Shown here piece by piece: positions 22,586 to 32,492 of a DNA stretch of 64,000 nucleotides (position 1 is the first letter of the stretch; the number at the start of each line of letters is the position of its first letter). Location of the stretch: positions 56,010,247 through 56,074,246 of the forward strand of contig NW_026262604.1 of the NCBI RefSeq assembly GCF_021869535.1, given 5' to 3'. The notes beneath the pieces are model-generated. The model was given only the letters and a program-made list of their open reading frames with translations, was not told the origin of the DNA and did not search any database. Made by a program: the position numbers and the translations under genes. This stretch comes from Mytilus californianus. Lineage: Eukaryota > Mollusca > Bivalvia > Mytilida > Mytilidae.

Positions 22586-24415
22586 CTAGAGGCTCTCAAG
22601 AGCCTGTGTCGCTCACCTGACTCTACTTTGGTTTTAGAAATCATGTAAAGATAGATAAAAATCATAACAGATACCCAAATAATGATTGAGGCCAAATTTT
22701 GATTAATATTGGTCCCATTATTTAATAAAATATCCTGGTGGCCATCTTGAACAGTAAATCGGCAACAAAGTAGCAACACTTGGTCAGCACTTCATAAGGA
22801 ACATTCATGCCATGTTTGGTTTCATTCCATTCAGTGGTACTCTAAAAGAAGACATTTGTATGTATTTCCCATAGGGTCCTATGTTAAACTAAGCCCCCCC
22901 CCCCCCTAGCGGCCATCTTGGATGATGGATCGACTGCAAAGTAACAACACTTGGTCAGCAACTCATAAGGAACATTCATGCCATGTTTGGTTCAATTCCA
23001 TTCAGTGGTTCTCTAAAAGAAGACAATTGTATGTATTTCCCATAGGGTCCTATGTTAAACTAAGTCCCCCGCTGTCGGCCATCTTGGATGATGGATCGGC
23101 TGCAAAGTAACAACACTTGGTCAACATCTCATAAGGAACATTCATGCCATGTTTGGTTCCATTCCATTTATTGGTTCTCTAAAAGAAGACATTTTTATGT
23201 ATTTCCCAAAGGGTCCTATGTAAAACTAAGTCCCCCGCTGGCGGCCATCTTGGATGATGGATCGGCTACAAAGTAACAACACTTGGTCAGCATCTCATAA
23301 GGAAGATTCATGCCATGTTTGGTTTCATTCCATTCAGTGGTTCACTAAAAGAAGACATTTGTATGTATTTCCCATAGGTCCTTTGTTAAACTAAGTCCCC
23401 TGCTGTCGGCCATCTTGGATGATGGACCGACTGCAAAGTAACAACACTTGGTCAGCACCTCATAAGGAACATTCATGCCATGTTTGGTTTCATTCCATTC
23501 AGTGGTTCTCTAAAAGAAGAGATTTGTATGTATTTCCCATAGGGTCCTATGTTAAACTAAGTCCCCCGCTGGCGGCCATCTTGGATGATGGATCGGCTAC
23601 AAAGTAACAACACTTGGTCAGAACCTCATAAGGAACATTCATGCCATGTTTGGTTTCATTCCATTCAGTGGTTCTCTAAAAGAAGACATTTGTATGTATT
23701 TCCCATAGGGTCCTATGTTAAACTAAGTCCCCCGCTGGCGGCCATCTTGGATGATGGACCGACTGCAAAGTAACAACACTTGGTCAGCATCTCATAAGGA
23801 ACATTCATGCCATGTTTAATTCCATTCCATTCAGTGGTTCTCTAAAAGAAGACATTTTTATATATTTACCATAGGGTCCTATGTTAAACTAAGTCCCCCG
23901 CTGGCGGCCATCTTGGATGATGGATCGGCTACAAAGTAACAACACTTGGTCAGCACCTCATAAGGAACATTCATGCCATGTTTGGTTTCATTCCATTCAG
24001 TGGTTCTCTAAAAGAAGACATTTGTATGTATTTCCCATAGGGTCCTATGCTAAACTAAGTTCCCCGATGGCGGCCATCTTGGATGATGGATCGGCTACAA
24101 AGTAACAACACATGGTCAGCACCTCATAAGGAACATTCATGCCATGTTTGGTTTTATTCCATTCAGTGGTTCTCTAAAAGAAGTCATTTGTATGCATTTC
24201 CCATAGGGTCCCCCACTGGCGGCCATCTTGGATGATGGATCGGCTACAAAGTAACAACACTTGGTCAGCACCTCATAAGGAACATTCATGCCATGTTTGG
24301 TTTCATTCCATTCAGTGGTTCTCTAGAAGAAGTTCAAAATGTAAAAAGTTAACGCCGACGACGGACGCCAAGTGATGAGAAAAGCTCACTTGGCCCTTCG
24401 GGCCAGGTGAGCTAA
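22586..24415 (+). mobile_element. Pearl/HINE-like element A1 with 166-bp tandem core
   Basis: The left end has the palindrome AGGCTCTCAAGAGCCT (22590-22605), then GCTCACCTG (22611-22619). The core is a tandem array of 166-bp monomers at 22922, 23088, 23253, 23419, 23585, 23751, 23917 and 24083, with a degenerate first unit and a partial last one; the 24083 unit has an ~18-bp internal deletion. The right end has a short GACG run and a strong hairpin (24383-24413, 14-bp stem with one G-T pair) whose outer arm AGGTGAGCT mirrors the left motif. This is the plan of the bivalve pearl family, which has been linked to Helitron-like HINE elements. Open frames of about 62 codons in each monomer are period artefacts. 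Confidence 0.85.
24383..24413 (+). other. Terminal hairpin of element A1
   Basis: Arms AGCTCACTTGGCCC and GGGCCAGGTGAGCT around a TTC loop: 14 pairs with one mismatch (G-T in RNA or C-A type in DNA). A 3' terminal stem-loop is typical of Helitron-related ends. Confidence 0.9.
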
Positions 24416-24806
24416 AAACTGCAAAATTTTGTTAAAACTACCAATTCGGTGGCAGCAACCCAACAATGGGTTGTTCGATTCGTCTGAAAATTTCAGAGCT
24501 GATAGATCTTGACCAATTGAACAATTTTACTCAATGTCACATTTGCTCTAAAAGCTTTAGTTTTTGAGATTTAAGCCAAAAACTGCATTTGACCCCTATG
24601 TTCTATTTTCAGCCATGGCTGCCATGTTTGTTGATGGATCAAAACTTTGGATACAATTTATAAACTAGATACCCTAAGGAACATTTATTTAAAGTTTGAA
24701 GGTATTTTGCCTAGTAGTTTCAGAGGAGAAGATTTTTGAAATAGTTTACGACGACAGACGACGACGACAGAGGATAACAGATGCCAAGTGATGGCCTAAA
24801 AACCAC
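24416..24806 (+). mobile_element. Truncated pearl-like element with ~490-bp type monomer
   Basis: Shares AAGCCAAAAACTGCATTTGA, CCCCTATGTTCTATTTTCAG, CCATGGCTGCCATGTTTGTT and AGTTTCAGAGGAGAAGATTT with the element at 32493-34963, ending in a GACGACAGACGACGACGACA run and CCAAGTGATGGCC, but lacking the final inverted motif. It directly follows element A1 and ends about 37 bp from the splice donor of the exon at 24844-25050. Confidence 0.7.
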
Positions 24807-24843
24807 AATTCCAGGGTCATACCTCTTAACATGTCTAACTTAC

Positions 24844-25050
24844 CATTTCTTTGATTAGGCATAGTTTGTATATTAACAAGGTCCCTTGGTCTCTGCTGGT
24901 TCAAGTTTGGAGGAAGGGGAGGGCCATGCATCATAAACATCCCAGGAGGTATTTGCGGAGGTGGACCACCAAGTGGTGGAGGAGGTCCAGTCCAATATGG
25001 TGGAGGCCTGCTCATGGCTGGTGCTTCTGGATTGTAAGGTTCGAAATGTT
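24844..25050 (-). CDS. Internal exon, proline-rich RBM26/RBM27-like protein
   Basis: On the minus strand a polypyrimidine-like tract and TTGTATTCTAG acceptor lead into 207 bp ending at an ATG/GTAAGT donor. The frame enters with two bases and leaves with one (phase 1 at both ends), matching the exon at 26154-26246. Residues: a YNPEAPAM motif, RPPPYWTGPPPPLGGPPPQI, a Met/Pro stretch, then PRDLVNIQTMP. In vertebrate RBM26 and RBM27 (nuclear RNA-binding proteins of the exosome-targeting PAXT machinery) a YNPEAPSI motif likewise follows the proline-rich region and precedes the RRM. The homology is inferred from remembered motifs. Neither the CCCH-finger nor the RRM exons could be found here, so the gene is seen only in part. 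A pearl-like remnant ends about 37 bp beyond the donor. Confidence 0.6.
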
Positions 25051-25644
25051 CTAGAATACAAATTGAGATAAAAAAATATACTTACTATGTCATGTCAATG
25101 GTCTTCAAAAAATGATGGCATTATCGTTAACAAAATGTGTTTGTTTTAATTTTGAAATATGACACAATCAAACAGTTTTCCTTGCATTAATGTTTTCAGT
25201 TAGTCACAGGTTTATATTAACAATTTTCTGAAGCAGAGACACAAGATGCATACATAACAAAATAAGCAATGAAATCTATACAGAAAAAAATTTAATGCAA
25301 GAAAACTGTGCTTGGGCTCTTACTTATGATAATTTCTAGGAATTGCAACATGAATTTGGAAACAATGTAGTGAAATGTACTAGTCCTACTGTACAATCTA
25401 AACATTCTATTCATTGAAGACATTTTGTGGTTTTAAAGAACGTGAAGGATGCCTTCAGCAAACTGGTAATTATTTTTTTAATATTTTCCGTGGTATCCGA
25501 TGGGATTTTTCTTTTTGAGAACCTTACCCTATCTCAAAATAAAATAAGAAAAGCAACATATATGTATCAAATTTTTCCTTGCTTGACCCTGTTGTTTGTT
25601 CATGGAAAAATACATTGTATTCAAATGAATATAAATTAGTATTA
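25051..25644 (-). other. Intron, no further exon seen
   Basis: Sequence between the acceptor of the downstream exon and the family C tail. It is AT-rich. A 70-codon plus-strand frame at 25427-25639 is antisense to the gene and unrecognised. Confidence 0.45.
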
Positions 25645-25985
25645 GGTTAGGCGGAGGGTTTGGGGCCAGGAAACATGTTTAACCCTACTCCATTCTGTAT
25701 GTGCCTGTCCCAAAGTCAGGAGCTTGTAAATCAGTGGTTGTCATTTGTTGTTGTATATCAAATCTGTTTTTAGTTTTATTGTTTTGTACATAAATCAGGC
25801 CGATAGTTTTCTCGTTTGAGATATTTTACATCTATGATTTCAGGGCCTTTTATAGCTTACTATGCTGTATGGGTTTTTCTCATTGTCGAAGGCTGAAAGG
25901 TGAGCTATAGTTGTTAACACCTATATCTTTTGGTCTTTGGTGGAGAGTTGTCTCAATGGCAATCAAATCACATCTCCTTATTTTC
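25645..25985 (+). repeat. Family C retroelement 3' tail, in intron
   Basis: Contains AAACATGTTTAACCCTACTC, GCCTGTCCCAAAGTCAGGAG, CAGGGCCTTTTATAGCTTAC and the end GGTGGAGAGTTGTCTCAATG, GCAATCAAATCACATCTCCT. The block order matches the family A and B tails, but the sequence is a distinct subfamily. It lies antisense to the host gene, inside its intron. Confidence 0.75.
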
Positions 25986-26153
25986 ATTTATAGTATAAAC
26001 CTTGTGCAGTTACTTTCATAAACTTTTTCTTTGGTAGCTATAGGAAAATTTTGAATTCTTTCTTTCTGCATAACACACTGTCATATATTTGTGTGCACTT
26101 ATATATCTAAAAGGTTTAAAATTCTGAGAAACCTGAGGCATGCATGTACAAAC

Positions 26154-26246
26154 CTGGCCTGGGTGGTGGAGGCCGTATTATTTGTGGTGGTGGTCCACCA
26201 TGTGGTGGCATTGGTGGTGCTCCACTGGCTGGAGGAGGTGGTGGTC
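26154..26246 (-). CDS. Internal exon, proline/glycine-rich RBM26/RBM27-like protein
   Basis: Minus-strand acceptor TCTATCTTACAG and donor CCAG/GTTTGT bound a 93-bp exon. In the phase required by the next exon it encodes GPPPPPASGAPPMPPHGGPP followed by QIIRPPPPRP; the other phases give histidine-rich or stopped readings. Splicing to the exon at 24844-25050 creates a glutamate codon at the junction and keeps the frame open. Low-complexity proline regions limit recognition, but the pairing of two phase-1 exons in the right order supports one gene. The upstream neighbourhood on this strand (above 26246) holds only repeats for at least several kilobases, so further 5' exons must be distant. Confidence 0.6.
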
Positions 26247-26344
26247 CTGTAAGATAGAGCATATAAAATTACATCTGAGGTGTAACAACGAAAAGCATTT
26301 TTAACTTTACAGTTCCTTTTACAAAAATTTAAAGTCATTCTGAG

Positions 26345-26530
26345 AATAAAGGTGTTATTGTAAACAAAAACTTATTTTGTAATGAATGAATGAAATTTTA
26401 TACTGAATGAGTGAATGTAAAAAAATCATGAATTTAAAGAATGCTTCAATGAATGGAATGATTTTTCCAGACAGAATGAGTGAATGTAAAAAGAATGAAT
26501 TGTTAAAATGAATAAATGAATACCACCAAT
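26345..26530. repeat. GAATGAAT-type degenerate microsatellite
   Basis: Repeated TGAATGAATGAA and GAATGAGTGAATGTAAAA words (the latter near 26405 and 26477). It lies in the presumed intron upstream of the 26154-26246 exon and just before pearl-like element A2. Confidence 0.8.
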
Positions 26531-26582
26531 TATAAGGGGACAACATATTTTTTTCACAAAACCAACATGATGGCAGCAATAA

Positions 26583-28652
26583 CTAGAGGCTCTCAAGAGC
26601 CTGTGTCGCTCACCTGATTCTACTTTGGTTTTGGAAATCATGTAAAAATAGATTAAAATCATAACAGATACCCTAATAATGAGTGAGGCCAAATTTGGTT
26701 TAATATTGGTCCTGTAATTTAATAAAAAAAATCCTGGTGGCCATCTTGAACAGTAAATCGGCAACAAAGTAGCAACACTTAATCAGCACCTCATAAGAAA
26801 CATTTATGCCATGTTTTGGTTTCATTCCATTCAGTGCACCTCTAGAAGAAGCATTTGTATGTATTTCCCATAGATTCTTATGTTAAAGGAAGTCCCCCCA
26901 TTGGCGGCCATCATGGATGAAGGATCAGCTTCAAAGTATCAAAACTTAGTCAGCACCTCATAAGGAACATTCATGCCATGTTTGGTTTCAATCCATTCAG
27001 TATGTGGTTCTCTAAAAGAAGACATTTGTATGTATTGTCCATAGGGTCCTTTGTTAAACATTGTCCCCATCTGGCAGCCATCATGGATGAAGGATCAGCA
27101 TCAAAGTAACAACAATTGGTCAGCACCTCAAAAGATACATGTATGCCATGTTTGGTTTCATTCCATTCAATGGTTCTCTAAAAGAAAACATTTGTACGTA
27201 TTTCTCATAGGGTCCTATGTTAAACTAAGTCCTCCGCTGGCGGCCATCTTAAATTATGGATCGGATTCATAGTAACAACACTTGGTCAGCACCTCTTAAG
27301 GAACATTCATGCCATGTTTGGTTTCATTGCATTCAGTGGTTCTCTAAAAGAAGACATTTGTATGTATTTCCCATAGGGTCCTATGTTAAACTAAGTCCCC
27401 CGCTGGCTGCCATCTTGGATGATGGATCAGCTTCAAAGTAACAACATTTGGTCAGCACCTCATAAGGAACATTCTTGCCATGTTTGGTTTCATTCCATTC
27501 AGTGGTTCTTTAAAAGAAGACGTTTGTATGTATTTCCAATAGGGTCCCATGTTAAACAAAGTCCCCCGCTGGCGGCCATCTTGGATTATGGATCGGCTTC
27601 AAAGTAACAACACTCGGTCAGCACCTCATAAGGAACATTCATGCCATGTTTGGTTTCATTCCATTTAGTGGTTCTCTAAAAGAAGACATTTGTATGTATT
27701 TCTCATAGGGTCCCATGTTAAACTAAGTCCCCCGCTGGCAGCCATCTTGGATTATGGATCAACTTCAAAGTAACAACACTCGGTCAGCACCTCATAAGGA
27801 ACATTCATACCATGTTTGGTTTCATTCCATTCAGTGGTTCTCTAAAAGAAAACATTTGTATGTATTTCCCATAGGGTCCTATGTTAAACTAAGTCCCCTG
27901 CTGGAGGCCATCTTGGATTATGGATCGGCTTCAAAGTAACAACACTCGGTCAGCACCTCATAAGAAACATTCATGCCATGTTTGGTTTCATTCCATTCAG
28001 TGGTTCTCTAAAAGAAGACATTTGTATGTATTTCCCATAGGGTCCTATGTTAAACTAAGTCCCCCGCTGGCGGCCATCTTGGATTATGGATCGGCTTCAA
28101 AGTAACAACACTCTGTCAGCACCTCATAAGGAACATTCATACCATGTTTGGTTTCATTCCATTCAGTGGTTCTCTAAAAGAAGACATTTGTATGTATTTC
28201 CCATAGGGTCCTATGTTAAACTAAGTCCCCTGCTGGCGGCCATCTTGGATTATGGATCGGCTTCAAAGTAACAACACTCGGTCAGCACCTCATAAGAAAC
28301 ATTCATGCCATGTTTGGTTTCATTCCATTCAGTGGTTCTCTAAAAGAAGACTTTTGTATGTATTTCCCATAGGGTCCTATGTTAAACTAAGTCCCCCGCT
28401 GGCGGCCATCTTGGATGATGGATCCGCTACAAAGTAACAACACTTGGTCAGCACCTCATAAGGAACATTCATGCCATGTTTGGTTTCATTCCATTCAGTG
28501 GTTCTCTAGAAGAAGTTCAAAATGTAAAAAGTTTACGCCGACGACGGACGACGAAGGACGACGCCGGACGACGCCGGACGACGACGGACGACGGACGACG
28601 GACGCCAAGTGATGAGAAAAGCTCACTTGGCCCTTCGGGCCAGGTGAGCTAA
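26583..28652 (+). mobile_element. Pearl/HINE-like element A2 with 166-bp tandem core
   Basis: Same left end as element A1 (AGGCTCTCAAGAGCCT then GCTCACCTG). Monomers start at about 27090, 27256, 27422, 27588, 27754, 27920, 28086, 28252 and 28418, preceded by two more diverged units. The right end has an expanded GGACGACGCC/GGACGACG microsatellite (28543-28605) and the terminal hairpin (28620-28650). Inner monomers are nearly identical, the first two diverged, as expected when tandem cores expand from the middle. It lies upstream of the two host exons, in the same orientation as A1. Confidence 0.85.
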
Positions 28653-29645
28653 TAATATAAGGGATTTTATTCGAAAACAAATTTGTCGTTCACTTCTTTA
28701 AGGGGAAAACTTAGCCATTCAAGTATATAAATTATGTTCAAATTTTTTTTTAATTTTAAAGTTTCATATGATTGTGTAGGCTTATGATAGTAAATTCAAC
28801 CGAAAACAAAATAATATACTCATGTACACCACCAAATATTCAAAAATTCGATTGTTCTGACAATAAAATATGACGAGTATCATAACAGATAACTTGTGTC
28901 ATTTTTCATACAAACAATGGTAAGATTTATTTGCTCTTCCAGTTATGCAATATCCTCTGACGTTACACACTAGGTTCCTCTAACGACTAGACATATAAGT
29001 AACGTAGTTTCAAAACAATTGTGTGTGATCTTATTTTGGAAAGCAAGTTATTGGGAGTTGTAATAAATGAAACATGATAAGTTATAACTGAATTTTTCAG
29101 AAGACTTTATTGTAACTTTAGCTAGTAACACTTTGTGAATCACCTCGGATGATCGTAAAACATCATTATAATTAAATCTTGAACAATTTAGAGTTATTGC
29201 CTTTTCGCTTTCTATACAGTCTTATATGTGTCCCTTTTCAATGCACGTTTTATGTTGCATTAATGTCTAACAGATTGGAAGTTTCGGTTTTTTTTTAATT
29301 ATCACTTTTAAATATTTAAAAACAAACAACTAGGATTACCCCTCTATCTTGCACACTTGAAACATATTGTTTTGGGATGGATGCATAAGTTTTTCCGCTT
29401 TTGATAATGAACTTTGATTATTGTCAAATTTCTTCATTTCGTGGTTATCTTATTATTAAGGGAATTTGTTATGTCCAAAGTATGTTTAAAGGAATATACA
29501 TTATTAAACTTTTAAAGTTTCAGGTAGAAATAAAATGATTCACATATAACAATATTTTTGATATCGTAGATGATGGCACCCTGTTTTCGATATACTCCAA
29601 TTAGGCTTAAGCTTATGTCCATTCACTTGGGTTAAGCCATTCTTG
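28653..29645. other. Mostly unrecognised; contains a dispersed repeat
   Basis: The segment 28980-29200 matches 3250-3480 (see there). The rest is AT-rich without coding signal. A long-repeat unit begins near 29650. Confidence 0.45.
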
Positions 29646-29649
29646 ATTA

Positions 29650-32492
29650 AATGTCGGTTTCTTCAATTCTAATTTTCTTAATTGATTCATGATTTGCAAA
29701 AAAGTGTTTTCAGTGAAGCAGTCTATTAACAAAAAATGACATATCTGAGTCAAACCAAGTTGCACCTTGTTGGGTAAAGTTGTAGATAAGTTGACCTTGT
29801 GCACAATAAATAGTCAAATTTAGACCTTCTCCTCTTTATTTATAAATCTAAATTTGATTTCGAATATTACCTTTAAATGATATTACTTTAAGTGCACAAA
29901 TATCAAAATATTATTTTTTAAATGACATTTACAAAATATAGGTGCCGTTGCATTCTACAATGGACGCGGATTTTAAATGACATAAAAGCAGAACCAACTC
30001 TCATACTTTTACGTTTATGGTCAATGATAGATAAACCATATTTTTTCTGCTTTGAACTAATTGGCGGGACAATATTCTGTTCACATTTGTCATACTTAGT
30101 ACGTACTTCTGCATTTCCAGTAGAATCTCGATAACTTCTAATCACAGAATAAGCAAAAGTTCTTACAATGAAATAAATAGTATTGTAGGACTAGGATTTT
30201 TGTAATTAATTTTCCAATATAAAAATGTAATGTTACGCAATGTCATGCAGTCATGCAACTATAAAAAAATATTACCTTAATGAAAGATGTTATGCTTGAA
30301 ACAATATTTGTATGGAACGACGTATCAATTTAGGTTAAATTCATCCATAATTCTGTAATCTTAAGATAGCTTTTTAATCGAGAAAAACAAATTTAATGTA
30401 TCAAATTGTTAGGGACATGTAGGGACTGCTTGTGCATTTCAGGGATAATTTGTGAATTACCGAAGAAGGCATGTATAGGATGTCTGCTTGATATTTGTCT
30501 TAATTGTTACTGTTTATGGTAGGCGGACCTTATTATTGTTTTTAGATTGGGCATTCATTAAGTATACAAGGTTATATTTTAACAAACAACAGGTACATTT
30601 CGTGTGAAAGTCACCTACCGCATTTTATAACTGTTAAATCAATCTTGATCAATGTTGATATCATGATGTTCTCATTGATAGCCGACTATGGAGTACACTT
30701 TTCAACCAATACTCAACAAATGACTCTAACACAGAGGCTAGGCAACCATCATCAATCGGTTAGTGCTGGAAATATTGTAGCCCATTTCACAAGTACATGC
30801 ACTTTAACATTCCTGTCCCCTCGAATTATAGAATCAGAATTAAAACACCCAGGATAAAATGATAAGGTGGGTGTTCACAACAAGACAGTAATTCGATTAT
30901 TCTCCTATGGTAAGATATCTAGAGTTTTGACTTTTTCCGTTTCAAACAATGAAATTGTTTTTATTGTCAGAAAAAAATCAACATCACGTCAAAGGTTTAA
31001 ATATAATATGTCTCCGACTGTAAATGCATAAAATCCGATTACTTCGATATTTTCTCTCCTGTTAACATTTTTTTAAATACGTTGTACATGGTTAGGCTTG
31101 ACACTTCTGTTATTATCAATTTGATCTATGTTTTCTTACAAGTTCTGGATTCATAGTACATGTACTGTGTACACGGTGTATATTCAGAACGCTTGCTTCT
31201 CGATTCTATCGCCGGTAACACTTGCTTTCCGATTTCGGAAACGCATACTTTCGATATTACAAAAGAAAATTACAAAAAGGGTTGAAAGATAGGTTGCTAC
31301 AATCTTTAAAAAACATCAAATTACATTTCCCTTTAATGGCATTAAATTTGACGTGACGGAAAAAACAAATAACCATGTTTCCACTTTTATAATCTGTTTG
31401 TTTCTTTAAATGTTAAACATGTTAAAAGAAATAATAATTGTGTTTACACCAGAACTGCGTTGTCTTGCAAAACACACTTTGCAGCCAACCATATCCAACT
31501 ATTAACAATCTAATACTTTATAATCTATCTTTCTAAACACTGTTTTTGTTTAAAGGTTTTATATTTCATGTGTATACAACACACAAGACCGCAAATGATT
31601 TAATCAGGTTTATTCTCGTTTTCTAAAATTTGACTTGTAACGCTTACTATAAGATTCAAGGGTTGCAAGTTCGGTCGAATGTAATATGTTCAAAAATGTT
31701 TCATTGAAGAACATGTTACCTTAATGAACGATCATTTAAAAAGGGGCCCGGGTGGGGATGTTGATTTTTTCTATGATATATTATGATTTCCAACTATGAA
31801 AAAACACATATTTTGATCTTGGAGAAAGATTAAGTCAAAAAATATTCTGATTGAGTTTTGTTGTCATCTAATTTGATATTGAGTTCTCAAAATAATAGAT
31901 AATGATTTGATGCCTGCCTGGTACGAATACGAATTTCAGAATAAATTTTAAAAATCAATCAATAACCCCATATTTGCCTCTAATTTTTCAACATTCCAGC
32001 CTTGATAGGCCTATTGGATATTTCTTTTCCTTTTTATTGGCGTATTCTTAATTTTTAAAGAAAGATATATTATTTTCCATATTTACGAAAAACATATCGG
32101 TAACATTCCCTTAAAAATGTCGACCGATAGAATATTTAACAATTGAAAGTTCTAGGAAAAGGGAGACCCGAAATTGCAGCAAAAACAATCGGCTGACAGA
32201 ATAGAGACTAAGTGAATGTTTAATTGATACGTTTAATAATAAAGATGATTCTGACGTAGCAGTAACTTGCAAAAGTCAATAAACTTCTGTCCCCAGACAG
32301 TTGAAAATAAACATCATAGTCTAAAGGAATACTGTGCATGAACAAAAACTATTATTCTTCTTCACGGTACCAAATTTCATTATATGGAAATAATAGGGAA
32401 ATCTAATGGACTCGCCGCAATTCATTATTTGAAAAAAAACTAAGTTATGACTTCGAACATACGGATTATTTTGAGATAAATGTAATACATAA
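29650..32492 (+). repeat. Diverged copy of the 4.9-kb unit, first part
   Basis: Collinear with 46958-49680 and the other array copies: GTTGGGTAAAGTTGTAGA, the block at 29920-30130, GGGACATGTAGGGACTGCTT (30412), AACAAACAACAGGTACATTT, AATCAATCTTGATCA, CATCATCAATCGGTTAGT, ATAAAATCCGATTACTTCGA, CTTGTAACGCTTACTATAAG, CAACATTCCAGCCTTGAT and GACTTCGAACATACGGATTA. It is clearly more diverged from the array than array copies are from each other. It stops at a pearl-like insertion and resumes at 34964. A 75-codon minus-strand frame at 29918-30145 is broken in the other copies, so no gene is called. Confidence 0.8.

Noticed and set aside
22922..28612. About fifteen similar 61-65 codon open frames in the 166-bp arrays
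   Set aside because: They repeat with the satellite period, 166 is not a multiple of three, each frame simply crosses one monomer into the next, and no promoter or splice signals accompany them. Similarity is explained by the DNA repeat.
29918..30145. 75-codon minus-strand frame with an SMRVGSAFMSFKI motif, similar in the array copies
   Set aside because: The N-terminal part is stopped or frameshifted in the array copies and nucleotide similarity is as high outside the frame as inside.
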